Of a DNA stretch of 64,000 nucleotides, positions 12,893 to 26,000 are shown in pieces (position 1 is the first letter of the stretch; each line of letters starts with the position of its first letter). The position numbers and the translations under genes were made by a program. Under the pieces are notes generated by a model. The model saw nothing but the letters and a program-made list of their open reading frames with translations, was not told the origin of the DNA and made no database searches. This stretch comes from Alitta virens (lineage: Eukaryota; Annelida; Polychaeta; Phyllodocida; Nereididae), in the NCBI GenBank assembly GCA_932294295.1, contig OW028586.1:10135790-10199789 (forward strand), in the 5' to 3' direction.

Positions 12893-14563
12893 TTGTTGTA
12901 GGACCGAAAGTAACGAATAAAGGATATTATGCAATAGAAATATTATGTGTGACCCAACAGCCAATCAAAATTCAGGGTTGATCTTATCAAAATAACTTAT
13001 TATCATAGGCGTTCTGTATTATCCAATATAGAAGCGAAAGAGGCAAAATTACTGGAAATTCTTGTTGCTTATCACCAAAACACAACAGACATTATTTTAT
13101 GGTCCCTAGCAAATAATAAGGGAGTGTGGGAGGGATAGAGCTGATTGTATTCTTTATTATTACTATATTAAGATTACTGGATCAATCAGCTAATAAAGAT
13201 TGCTTATAGCCATCCATATGATGCTTAAGATTAGCTGAGTGTTCAGTTTTCGCTTCCACCCATACAAGGATGTGACAAGGATTTTTGAAATACAACTCCG
13301 TTTTAAGACAACCTCTCTATCAAAGTCAAAATGATATTATTTAGGTGCTTGACAATTAAGAGGCTTTTACAGTGATAAATATTAGTTCATTCGATTGCAT
13401 GTATTGAGTATGATTGACATTGTTGTTTAATCTTGTAAATATATATTGTATACATGTACAGGGTGTCCACACCGACAGGCTTTGGCCTTTTTCACATCCT
13501 ACTTTTTCGGTAAATACAAATTTGAGTTATCGATGAATTGAATTCATGTTGACAAAATTATGCAGGCTACTTCACTATGAAGGCCAGAAATATTCACAAA
13601 GGCTTGTCCTAATGACAGTGTTTCTTTGTTCTAAAAATAATTCATTTAGGCTAGTTACATTGACAGAGTGAGACACTGAAACACTGTATTTATGTGCCAA
13701 GTCTCAGGTGATGGGTTCGAATCCAGCCAATGCATGTAGGCACTGTCTGAGCAGATCCTCCCGAAATCACAATGCCATGCATGCTAAGCTTTCAGGCACT
13801 GTAGCTGGAAACAATACACTCCTAGAAAAGATTGTCTGTTTCAGACAAATGTTTCACCGGTGTCCATCTGGTTGTTTTTTTAAATCAGCAAAGATATCGT
13901 TTGTCCTTAGACAATGATTGTGTAAATTAAACATTGATGTTAGTTAGCTTACATATTTAATGTCTAGGGCCAAACAAATATATATTTTGGCGGATTTTAA
14001 ACACAATTTTGGATAGACACCAGTGAAGCAATCACTTGTCTGAAACTGAATCTTTTTAAGAGTGTATAATACACAATACAACAAAACACGTGTTGATAAA
14101 AGTCATTATTTTTTAATCTGTCATTAATTTTATACAATACAATACAATACATTCTACATGGCATACTTACTTAGTAATTAATATAGCAATACTATGTAAA
14201 GAGAGACGTTGACTGTAAAGAGAAAAGTAATGTATAGCTGCTTGGTACTGAAATATATCATCCAGTATATTTCTATCTTCTTCCTAAGAATACAGCTGAC
14301 TGGCCTCCTAGTGAAAAGGTCTATCAATCCAGACGTGGGTGTAACACCAAAATAACACCACTTGTGATTAGTTTACACATAAAGACGTCAATGTATATTT
14401 GTGCAGTGGTCTTTTAAGCATAGGAAGCTTGAAACCATAAGTATTATGAGATAAAATACTCCTATTTAGTAACACAAAATTGCTGAGTTTACACCAGATG
14501 CGATGTTGTCCCAATATGTCTCAATGAAACTGGTCTGAAACTGGTCAACTATCAGGTGGTTGT
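12893..14563. other. Intergenic, no gene recognised
   Basis: Upstream region of the IL-17-like gene. It holds a tRNA-B-box-like word at about 13710 (ggttcgaatcc) that may mark an old SINE, and a short aatac microsatellite at about 14128. Nothing else is supported. Confidence 0.5.
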
Positions 14564-14735
14564 GGGTGGAATAGGGCTTTACGTCCTGTATTTCTGTACC
14601 TGATGGGCTAATAAGGACAGGCATGCAATGAGATGATGGATGAAACAGCCATCCAACTTAGGCTCGAACGGGAATTGAACCCAGGACCCAGTGGTTGGAA
14701 GCAAAGTGCACTACCACCGAGCTAGGCCCCACCCC
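14564..14735 (-). repeat. SINE family A, near full length, minus strand
   Basis: Reverse complement of the copy at 3685-3875: the head with its B-box lies at the right (aattgaacccaggaccc) and the body at the left (gggctttacgtcctgtattt). It abuts the inverted-repeat element beginning at 14763. Confidence 0.8.
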
Positions 14736-14762
14736 TCGTCGACAAACAGAGGCAGGTATATT

Positions 14763-15914
14763 GGGTCATTCTGTGTCAAATCATCCAGATTTTGGAAAAT
14801 TTTCCAGGTGACCCATTTGTACTTATCAGTGACATTCAAAATTTGATTATCTATAGGTGCCTGAAGGCTGGCACGGGACTACCAGCCCCATCGCATGGGC
14901 TTTTGCCATGACTAGTGGCAAAAAAATGCCATTCAGCTGATAACTGATGGTCTCTATAGTGACAACATAGATTGACCAGACTTTTAATTCACCGTTAGGT
15001 GCGACAAACTTACATCAGCAGAATTGTGCAAATATTTGTACTTAAATTGTATTGTATGAGCTAAACATTGAAAATATGAACAGTTCATTGTGCAATAAAA
15101 TCATTATGTATTCGCGATGAATTAAGAATTATTGCTGTAGTCACCCATTGTTTCTTCATTCCAACACAGCTGTTTATATGTGATTGCGGAAATAAGGCTT
15201 AAACCTGTCAAACGACACTTTCTAAAAAAATTATAACTAAAAAAGAAAGCTGAACACCATCCTGAATTTTTTTGTAGATTATGTTCAGATGTGTAGGAAT
15301 ACATGGTAAGAATTTGAAAGAGGTGAATAACTGGTGATATGGTCAAACAGTGATGCAAACTATGGCGATTTTTTGCAAAATAGAAAAAAACCCACATACA
15401 ATTATATTTATTACAGGAGATCTACTACAGATTTAGGAAATGAATGTTTTTTTTAAAACGAGAAATATCATAGGAAATTTAAAAAAAAAATCAGCACCAT
15501 ATGATTAGTCTTGGAGCTATGGCTTATTAAATAAAGCCTCGTTTTTTATTATATTGGTTTTTCGACTGATTTTGTAGCCCAACCATGCAAAATAAACTGG
15601 AGATACATTTGATTTGAGACCATTTTCGAATTCCTTGGGATGGATATAGTCATTGCAGCAACTTCCAGTCTTACACTAGCATTTATAGTGCAGCTATAAG
15701 CTGCCAAAGTTGCCCGAAAATGCATTGGCGAAAAAACTAAAAAAATTAATTAAATTTCAAAGGGCTGTAAAACGAAAACTAATTGAGATATAGATCTAAT
15801 ATTTAGCAGTTTTTCATACTATGGGTAGATAAGCACATATGAATTTTTTCAGGGCATTCTGGGGGGGGGGGGGGTCACCTGGCACCCCCTGGATGATTTG
15901 ACACGGAATGACCC
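14763..15914. mobile_element. Non-autonomous DNA transposon, 1.15 kb, about 26-bp TIRs, TATT target duplication
   Basis: The left terminus gggtcattctgtgtcaaatc continues to atccag and is matched by the reverse complement of the right terminus, gggtcattccgtgtcaaatc continuing to atccag. The four bases tatt flank both ends directly (14759-14762 and 15915-15918), consistent with a 4-bp target-site duplication. Inside there is no coherent transposase; a 12-base G run lies near the right end. I do not assign a superfamily. Confidence 0.8.
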
Positions 15915-15954
15915 TATTGTATTGTATTCACTCAGCCTTTGGCTTTATAGCTTA

Positions 15955-15995
15955 TAGTATTGTATTGTATTGTATTGTATTTTATTGTATGTCAC
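15955..15995. repeat. tattg microsatellite
   Basis: A run of about six tattg units. Related pentamer runs occur at 14128 and 24895, so this is a common simple repeat of the genome. Confidence 0.8.
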
Positions 15996-16569
15996 AATGT
16001 TATTGGAGCTTGTGAAAAAAGCTCAGCTTTAAGTATGATAATGAGCGTTTAAAACATTTTTTATGTCACCAAAATATGCATCGAAACTTTCTTTTTGCTG
16101 AAGCGCTGTAACATGATAATATTATTACAAAAAATCTGCATGTTTAATTTTGATTTTTGTACGTGCAATATACATCAAATACATTCAAAATGTATTACCA
16201 TTCTTTTCATATATACATACATTAACAATAATCATTTCAAGATTCTTCAGCCTTTACATACATTTTTACAATATCCCTTTGTCAACTAACAACACAGAAC
16301 CTATGAGTCATGGTGTATCTTGTAGCAATAAATCTCTCCCAATTTGAACGCAAAATTTGGCTGAATAATCTTGTTCCAAAATACCAGATTTTTGAAATGG
16401 TTCAATGATGTCAGATATTATTGCCTGAAAATAATATTTATAGTTAATAATAGGTGAAAGGCAAACCCCATGAATGTCAATTGATAGACAAAGACAGTTA
16501 TTTACACAAAGAGACACACATTTCATACACAAACATTGATTGAAGAGATATTTAAAAGGTATGATTCTC

Positions 16570-16690
16570 TATGTGTGGGAAGCCTTTCTAAGGTCTTAAG
16601 ACCGTTATCGAGAGGCCACCTAGGCGTTTAAAGATAGGCTGAAATCTCATCGATTAAAATTTATCAAGTTGTTAGAATATTTCAAGAATA
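16570..16690 (+). mobile_element. Possible LINE reverse transcriptase C-terminal fragment
   Basis: In one frame with stops the segment reads like the end of a LINE reverse transcriptase, with AFKDRLKSHRLKF resembling the usual FK-x-x-L-K-x-x-L ending. It is short and decayed, and the call is tentative. Confidence 0.35.
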
Positions 16691-17476
16691 ATAATATTTA
16701 ACAATATTGATTATAGATTAGCACTGTTATAGCACAACGTTTTTAAAAAAAAATGACACTATTTCAAGGATTTGTTCTCATGAGTGACAATCACTAATTC
16801 ATGACAGGACAGAAACATTGATGAACAAAATACTGAATGAAATTCACATGCTATTGTTACAAGCATTTTCTATTTAGAACCCGATTACAATGAAATTCAC
16901 ATGCCACTATTGCCGCACAATCTGTACAGGAGGATCCCCAGCAGTTCACTACAATTATTACTAATATATATTTGCATATTTCTAAAGATGGTCATGGCGT
17001 AGGGGAGATTGGGGTGCTTTGGAACACGGGGGAAATTGTGTCATCCGCCATATTTGGATAGTAGACAAATTAATAATCCAAGATTGGCTTCAAACTGAAG
17101 TAGGGGAACATCTTCATTTTCTCTGTTGAAACTGTCGAGGTCAAATGAAGCATTCAGCTGGGGTGGATCATTTAATGTTTTTTTATGTCTGAAGTAAAAT
17201 TTCCTTTGATAATTTCGAACCCTGGTGTTTCTTAGGATAGTTTTCAGCAGTTGTACTATAGCCATGTTTCATGAGTGCTTTTCATCGAGGCAATGACCTG
17301 AACTGATAATTGTCTTTCTGTGAGTGACAACTTATAAATCGAGTCATATAAGTGCAAAGGTATAAATACTTTGTACACTGTATACAAAATTTAGTGTTAA
17401 GGTCACAAAAATGCTGCCTCACTAGATGCTGAATTTCAATATTCATGTTTTGCTGCTCCAGAACTGTTGCACACAT

Positions 17477-17971
17477 AAAGGGCATTCACACCATCACGTA
17501 TAATAGCTACGTATGACCAAGTATGAAAAATTGTGTTTCTCGTGGTCATCCTTGTCCCTGCGTGACTCACTCGCCGAGCATTTTACATATAATCGCGCTA
17601 ATCCGTAAGATGCTCCTGGTCGCGCTTGACCACTCACGACCAGACGTGTAGAGGGCAAAAAATGTTAAACACGTCTAAAACTTTGGCGGACGTTCTACAA
17701 GTAAATTGTTTATATTAGTTACGTAATTTGTTCGAGGTCAGTCGGCGAGCGTCCTACGTACGTCCTACAAGCGATCTACGTATGCCTCACGGATGCCTCA
17801 CAGATGCCTCATGCGTAACGTATGCATCGCGCATGCTTGGCGACGGACATCCGGCGAGCAATCTACATCTGCCCTATGAATTAAGAATCTATACGTGATT
17901 AACGGAGCCACGAGTGAGCACGTATATCTACGTTTAGCCCATTTTTTACGTGAAGGTGTAAAAGCCCCTTT
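17477..17971. mobile_element. CpG-rich DNA transposon remnant or MITE, about 495 bp
   Basis: The left end aaagggcattcacaccatca goes on to cgta, and the reverse complement of the right end reads aaaggggcttttacaccttc going on to acgta. The interior is strikingly rich in CpG and in tacgta-like palindromes compared with the AT-rich surroundings. There is no open reading frame of note, so it is non-autonomous. Confidence 0.65.
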
Positions 17972-18189
17972 ATGAGGTCGTGTCACTGAGTATCATCAAG
18001 TTTGCTTAATTTTAGTTTCTTTTATGAGAATGTCGATAATGTCCCAATGCCTTTTTGTCCCCTACATACTGCCTAATTAACTGATCTGTCAGGATTTATT
18101 AAGTTTAAAGTTATAACTAGTGAGTTCATTCACATTTCTGCGGAGTCTTGTCTTGGCCACTAAACTTTCAGGGAGTTTCACAGCCAGTG

Positions 18190-18540
18190 CACTGTGTGTC
18201 GTCACCAACAAGTTTTGCTCGTTTACTCATCCAAGTAAATTAATCGATTTCTCTTATAGACTATTGGCTGGCTTATGGTATTAAAGGTCTAACAATGAAA
18301 TTACACAATAATTAGATATTTATGTGCTGAGTTTACGCAATTCTTGTTCTCACAAGCAGGTAATTCAGAAAAATTACCTAAACTAAACAAATATGAATCA
18401 ATATATTCTTATATTTTTTAGAGAAATCTATACTCAGCCTATCAGCTACATAGTTTAACCAATCATTTTGTTTAACTAGGTAAACTAGCAAAGAATGTCC
18501 AAAATTAGGTCGCTTGGCTTATAGGTGATGACACACAATG
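18190..18540. mobile_element. MITE, copy 2 of the family at 9643
   Basis: Ends in cactgtgtgtcgtcacc on the left and, reverse-complemented, cattgtgtgtcatcacct on the right, with gcgacctaatt just inside. The body aligns with 9643-10016. The two copies differ at many scattered bases and small gaps, so neither looks recent. Confidence 0.8.
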
Positions 18541-18829
18541 AGTGGATGGCCTGGATTCACATGACATCCTCAAGTGACTCGTTTATAACTATTGAGTTTT
18601 GCTGTAAGACATTCACAATATGTAAAATGATTCCCCCTTAATGTAAAGTAAATCTAGGTTATTAGTCTGTTATAACTTAACAGTCTCAACCAATATCACA
18701 ATTACATCCTTGGCAGGCCAATCTGGAGTCTTTCTCAAATCTGGGGATTATTCAGGCTTGAACACGGGGTTAACCGCAGGGGCTCAAGAACTCACACCAG
18801 TGCCATCACTGTGGGTGCCTGATGCCAAG

Positions 18830-19166
18830 TACCCATTGCACCTGGGTGGGGTGATAGATAGGTAGATAGATATGGAAAGTGCAGCCTTCTAATGCAAGTT
18901 CTGGCCGCTATCGAGGGTTGATTGATGAGGTGAGAGAGAGAGAGAGAGAGAGAGAGGGGAGGAGGAGTCCACCCACGTACACATTTACCCCATTGGTGGG
19001 ATATTTTACTTGCCTCAGCATAGACACTGAGTACAAGGGACTGCCAATATAACGTCCCATGGTTGAAGAGGATCAACTCTTCGATGCCATGGTGGGGGTT
19101 CGAACCTGCCACCTCATGATAAGCATGTGAACACCTAATAACCACTAGACCATGGCATCCCACCGT
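18830..19166 (-). repeat. SINE family B, full length, minus strand
   Basis: On the minus strand a tRNA-like head starts ggtgggatgccatggtctag, has a B-box ggttcgaaccccc, then the family B body with cccttgtactcagtgtctat and gaggcaagtaaaa, a CT microsatellite, and a tatctatc tail at the 3' end. The tail suggests mobilisation by a LINE with a similar 3' repeat. Confidence 0.8.
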
Positions 19167-20054
19167 GCTCCAACAAAAGAAAGCGACTATTTCAAAGACA
19201 CCAAATTTTTGTACACTGAAGAGTCTTATTTATTTATACATTGTACAAAGAAATATTTTAAAGAAGGAATATGAGTTATAAATTTTTAACAGGTAAACAA
19301 CTTCTAAACAGTTATTGAACTTTTACATTAAAACACTGTATCCTCCTGTAAGCCTAATTTTGGCAGTACTGCTGAATGTGTATGCTGGATATATTTCATA
19401 TGAATATTTCTGTCTATATAATTATTGTATTTTAATATTTCAAACTAAAATGGTAGATAACTGTAGATGTCCATTAGCTGCCAAAGCTGACTACGGCCAT
19501 GGGCTAGAATTGCATTTACCTGAAAGATACAACAAAAATGTAACCTTTGGGGGTTATTGTGAAAACAAAAAATTAAATTGTAGCCAGATAAACTCATCCC
19601 ACTAACAACACAAACTGATTAGCTACAAACACAATTTAAATTTTTTTTTATTATATATATATATATATTTTTTTTTTTTGGCAGACTTTTTTTTTCTTTG
19701 TTCATAACTGCCCTGGGTGTCTCAGCCCTGAAGAGAATGCTCAGTTACATGTCTTGAAACAAGACATAATAGCTAGGGGGCTGTACAAGCTCCGATTTTT
19801 GCTTATATTCCACAAAAAAATATTTATAAACACCGCAATGGTAGTTTTCTCACCATATCATAAGTTACATATATTGTCACACCTGATGGTGTGTTTCTGT
19901 ATGATCGATAAAACCAAAATTTGCATAAAAGTGAACATAAATAAGATTTTTTTTTCTATAGCCCCATGTATATTATTAGTTATATAAAAAAATTGACAGA
20001 AAAATCTCGCCTGAAATTGCAACTTAATTGATACAGAAACACTGAAACCTACTT

Positions 20055-23000
20055 TTATTGGTCTTTCATTTTATTGTTATTTATTGAAAACAATTCAAAC
20101 TTACACATTTCCATACGTTCTTCTAACCATGCTAATTGTTTGCTTAATGATTCAACAAGTGCCATTGTATTCGTTCCTTCAAGGGACTGCACATTTGCAC
20201 TCCTGTAGTCATCCGCTACTGCACTAGGTGGCGTTGATAGTTGTGAGCATTTCTCCAGCACCTCCTCGCGGAGATTGTCCATACTAACTCTATGATCTTC
20301 CTCCAATTGAGTAAGATTGGCAGCAAGGTTTATCTGTGTTGCATATCAAATAGACAAGAAAGAGTTTTTAATTAAATTGATGTAATACCATCACAATGTT
20401 GTGTTGCTTATTTCCGAGTCGTTCTTTTTTGTAATATATACTTGAAAATTGTTTACAATAATGGTGAGCACCATAGCCTGATAGTGACTGGTATTGATGC
20501 AATCTGATTATTGCAGCTGATCAAAGGATATACAATACTGTTGAATAAAAATTCAGATGATAAATGTACCACATGCATAGAACACATTCAAGAGCTAATA
20601 GAGAAACTGTTACAATTAAGAGAGTAAACGAATAATGCAACTCACTTTTTCCGTCTCCAATTTCAACATACGGCGAGTCAGGTTTTCGTAATTGGAAGAT
20701 ATCGTTTTAACTTCGGGGGAACACCCAATACATACTAAAATCAAACAATGGGATTCTCAGATGTTGGATTCATTTTCCTACAGAATATATACTTTTTACT
20801 CCACACAAGTCATTAGTAACTCTAAGAAATTTGATTACACAAATTAACTACATATTTCAGCATAGTTCTTCAAAAAGTTATGTTTTAATATTACTATTGA
20901 CAATTTGACATTGAAGACAATTGCCTTCACAAAATATATCATAGCATTGGTTATATTATGTTACTTATATGTTAACCGGTGAGGTCATTCACCTTAATAT
21001 ATGTACTAAGCATGGGATAGCTAGACAGGCATATTAAAGTCCAAAGTGTGCATTGTCCAGAGCCCTGTGTTGGCCACTGGGGTTAAAGGTCTTCACCCTC
21101 AGCAGTGTTACCACCCTTGCCACAAGGAGGTCCAGGATTTTCAAGTTAGAGAATAACAAAGAAAATTAATAATCCAAGCAAAAAACTTACTATGACAGGA
21201 GGTTTTATCCTCAGCTAAGTCAAACCCCTCGTTGCATTCACAGTGGTATTTGCCAGGTGTGTTGATGCACTTTTGTTGACACTTGCTTTGAAGACATTCA
21301 TCAATATCTGAAAAAGTTGCCAAAAAAAATAGTAACATTATCAAAAATGTTAATAAAATCTGAGTGGATACTAAACATTGGATACTTAGATTCTAAGGGG
21401 ATACATTATTATTAAAAATATTTGATACTTAAACATTTTACAGAAACATATTCTGAGTGGATAGGTAAAACAGATAGGATACTTAGTCATAACTCTGAGT
21501 GGATATTTGAAACATATTGGATTCTTAAACATAGTCTGATTGGATAGTTAAGATATGTACTTAAACATACGGTTTTTTGGTTAATGAAAATGTATTGGAT
21601 ACTTAAACATATTCTGATTGGTTATATAAAACATATTGGGTACTTAAACATATTCTGATTGATTTAATTAGATACTGAAAACATATCAGATGCTTAAGCA
21701 TATTCTGAGAGGATACTTAAAACATATTTCATACTTAAACATATTCTGAATGGGTACTTAAAAAATATCAGATACTTAAACATATTCTGAGTGGATGCAC
21801 AATTTTGTAGATACTTACCTTTTTCACAGTATTGTCCAGTCCAGCCCGCTGGACATGCACATTTATCGGGAGCTATACACAAACCACCGTTGATACAAGG
21901 AGATACACAAATGGCTGAAAGACAAATTTATTTGTGTCATGAATTTTATGATATGGAATGCCACGATCTGAAATCAAACCTGCATGTAACAGGCCCATCT
22001 TTTTTTTTACAGTGTATATCATTGATTGCAAATTGTATTTTCAATTATGACCAAACATTTAAGCCACACAATTCTCCTATTTTCTCCATTCAGGTGCAAA
22101 ATAGTTAGAGGAAATTGCTATTTATTAAAAAATTTTGACAGAAAAGAAAATGCAAAGATTGAGATATACACGTTTAGTGCAGCCCTCTTCCGATGGGTGT
22201 TGCTTTGTCCATCCGGGGCAGCACTTGTGTTCCATTTGGGCCACTGTCTCCATGTGGTAGGCTTCCCTGTATGACAATCTGTAGCTGACTCTATGTAAAA
22301 AAAAAAAAAATATTTGACAGGCAGATTTTAAGAGTATGGCCATCCATACACTACAATTTATAAATAACACTCCCACTATATATAACTATATATAGCTAGG
22401 AATAACTACCTCAATGAATCCCATTTTAGCCAAATACTGTTATTATAGTAAAAATCCAAAATAAATATCCTTTTGTTTTTGGTCTAATTTTTACATATAT
22501 GTCACGGAGAAGCACAAAATACAGGGTGCGGCCTAAAAACTTGCACTGGGCTTCTCCTCTTTCGGGATAGCTTTTGGTTACTTAAATGCTTATGAGTTAT
22601 TTTAAAGTTTTGCCACATTTAGTTAGGGGTATAAGCAATTGGTCATTGTGATATTTTTGATCTTGTAATGTCAGACAATATCAGTGTCTGAATTATTGAG
22701 AGGGTGCATACATGTCACAGAGTCAGACTTCTGTCTGCTTGCATGGTGTCTCTAGTTGCAGAAAAGTTTACAAATTAGAGATTTCCTAGTTAATACACCT
22801 CTGAAGCCACCGAAAATATAATATGTGCAGAGAATCCTCCTTCAGTGTTTTCTATTCATGCATATGTATATTATGGTATTAGATGATAAGAAGGTTGGTT
22901 TCAGATTTGATCCAGCAAGGTCATACAATTAAAACAAAAATATATAATGGTATTCCAGAGGGACTTTTTGAATCTACAACTAATCTGGAAAAAAATCACA

Positions 23001-26000
23001 AGATTTTCAGGAAGAGTGGCCAGTTAATAAGACAGAAAAGACAGAAAATGTATCAGAATCCAACATGGAACTTTCCACCTCAAAGGTGTCAATGGTCTAC
23101 CTTCTTATTAAAAATGAATCTATTTGTCCTATTTTTGGTGGCAAAGGTCAAGAAAGGTGTCTATAACACATCTGTATGATCAGTGACATAATTTAATACA
23201 TGTATTGCAAAGGCCGAGGTGAAAATGACCCGAAGGTGTGATAAGTGTGCATGTGCTATATTTAGATCCATTTTATCAATAATTTGTGAGTAAACAAGAA
23301 AATATATTAATAAAGATAATTTAGGACTATAATTACTTTTGTGGGTATGACTGCAGCTGCATGTGATGATTATCAATTGAGATAATAACAGAAGAGGTAG
23401 CAGTAGCTGCTGGTGCAAGTATTTATGCCGCACCCTGTAGATATAAATGTTACCAAAAGATTAAATCCCAACTTTCTAACCCATAAAAAGCCTTCTATGT
23501 ACAAGTTCCCAATCTTTGCAATTATAATTTGTTTACGCTTTATCACAATTATAGTAATTTGTATGGTCACAAAGAATTAAGCAGCAGAAATTTAAATGGT
23601 AAATATAGCAAAATGCTGGTTATTTGGTTCCAAGAAGTGTCTTTATCATCTGCAAATTTGGGCTTCGACTTGTTGCTAACAAATCTGTTCATTCTGTAGT
23701 GCTCCTTGCCATTTATGGTAAAATATGCCCGAAAAACAAGCATTGTAATGTATAGTATTATAGTTAAAGGTCAATACTGCCTTGTCTCATGATATTTTTC
23801 ACCATTACATACCCACTTTAGCACAACAATTTAGTTTTAATTTACAATGAATAATATAAATATTCGTTTTTCATGCCATCAAAAACTCAATATGTAAACA
23901 AACTCAGTGATGACATCACAATACTAAACAATGGTGATGATGTCATTTCCATTGTGTTTCCAATGTTTTGATCTGGATTTTCTGTGAATGTATAATTTAT
24001 TTTTAAGTAAATTATGTCTTATAAAATCTTGCCTTGTGCCTTGATTAATAAAGGTAATTTTCAACTGTTTGATAGCGTCTTAGAAAATTGCAAATTTGAC
24101 CGACAGTGCAACTTTAACAGTTAGTCAAAATATTTAAGTGAGGTCTCGTTATCTAGAAAGACTTAAAGATTATGACAGAGTTTGTGTACTTTGATTTTGA
24201 ATGCCTATGTCAGTGTCTTATTTGTACTTGTCTGAAGCTTAGCCAGCGTGCATGACCAGCTGCTTCAGGCAGAAGTAATGAAGACATGATACGACTGCAT
24301 TATTGTCATCTGTTGCGCGAGGGAGGTCATCACTGAGCCTATTCAATTTTGAGATAATGATCCATGTTAACTGTAGCAACTCCCTCAAATGCACACTATT
24401 TTCTTACAATAAAACAGACATAGCATAAAATCTAGCATAAAATCTAACGAAACACAGTATTAAGTTATCGAGATAAAGTCTACAAAACACTAAGGGAAAG
24501 TCGTGGCCATTCCTTCTTAATGTAGCAGTAATTTGAGTGCTGCAAATCTTGCCAAAGTCTTGTGGTGCCATTATCATGATGCAGACAAACCAAGAAATTT
24601 ATTCTTCGCAACCAATTAGCATATCAGAGAAAGCAAACAAGAGTTTCATTTCCAACACTCATGTAAACTTGCACAACATCTGGATGTTATCAAGGCATTT
24701 AGATACCTTTATCTTCTCAAAATTGCCCAAACAAAACCCAATAAACATCATTCTTTTGGTTTGCCTTTTTGTGTTTTGTTTTTCAGTTTTGCTTTTTCAC
24801 ATCAAAAACTAGCCTACTCAATCGGCGTCTTGTTCACTGAAATTGTATAACTCACCAGAACGTTTGTCACAGTCTTGAAGCACAGTACACATTTTGTATT
24901 GTATTGAATTGTATTGTATTGTATTGGATTGTATTGGATTGTATTGGATTGTTTGGATTGTATTGTTTTGTATCATTGCTGGTCTGAAGCTTAGTCAGCA
25001 TATAAGACCAGCTACCAGTGGCAGACATTAAGATGAGATGATAAAGCTTGCAGTTCACACAACGCTACATATTAAACCTATGGGTGGGTTATTTTGCTTC
25101 CCCCAGTATAGACACCCAATGCAAGGTACTTTAAGACCACTTTGATGGGTCTAAGTTTTATAATTTAAAGGAAAACAACAAATCATCCTTAAAAGTAATA
25201 ATAATATAAATCATGTAGAGTTTCTTCAAATATTTTTCACAAAATCTATCTAGGTTCAGTTACAGGGTCCGGGCACTCGGAGTCATTAAATTGGAGGTGC
25301 CTTGTGCTCGGCGTCTTTACTGGGGCAAGTAAAAGATCCCACCCATTTAGTAAATGTGTAACATGGTGTGGACTCCAAACCTTATAATGCATGTCATCAT
25401 TATTTCATATGCATTGAGACATACAGTTAGTTTCATTAAAAACGGCCTGTCAAATTGAACCTAGACAAAGGTAGACACTTCTGCTAAACAATGCTACCTG
25501 CCACTAAATGGAACTGTCTCGCTATAGCTGACTACTCAAAGCCGGATCTAAGAGCGCATGCAGCACCATTTGGTGCATAAGTTGCAAATTACACATACTT
25601 GCCTTTGTTTATTAAAAAAGATGCATCTTTCATTGTACATACATATTTATGAAATATTCGATAATTTTTTTTTATATTAACCAAGGTTTATATTTTGCAG
25701 TAGCGGTAGGTGTAAGCCGACTATAAGCTAGGAGCAGACAGAAGCAGCTGGCTTTAGCCAATTATAGCTACAGCCAGGAATAGGTTGCTACAGCTGTCTA
25801 GAGTCAACCATATTTTATGAAGCTAACTGTAGACTAGGAATAGGTTGCTACAGCTGTCTAGAGTCAACCATATTTTATGAAGCTAACTGTAGACTAGGAA
25901 TAGGTTGCTACAGCTGTCTAGAGTCAACCATATTTTATGAAGCTAACTGTAGACTAGGAATAGGTTGCTACAGCTGTCTAGAGTCAACCATATTTTATGA

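Noticed and set aside
17041..17265. Minus-strand open frame with a mildly protein-like hydrophilic stretch (LNASFDLDSFNRENEDVPLL)
   Set aside because: No flanking splice sites in a fitting phase and no recognised domain; it could be a lone exon remnant but cannot be supported.
19315..19605. A 96-codon open frame on the plus strand with several cysteines
   Set aside because: No ATG at its start, no recognised family, followed by low-complexity sequence; no splice partners found.
21355..21800. A CRISPR-like array
   Set aside because: Repeats are degenerate without constant-length unique spacers, and lie in an animal intron; it is a minisatellite.
24852..24893. A possible extra EGFL7-like exon reading TVLQDCDKRS
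   Set aside because: Exon 2 (26115-26255) joins exon 3 directly in phase to give ICTTFRVSYRLSYREAY, the expected EMI sequence; the candidate lacks a good acceptor.
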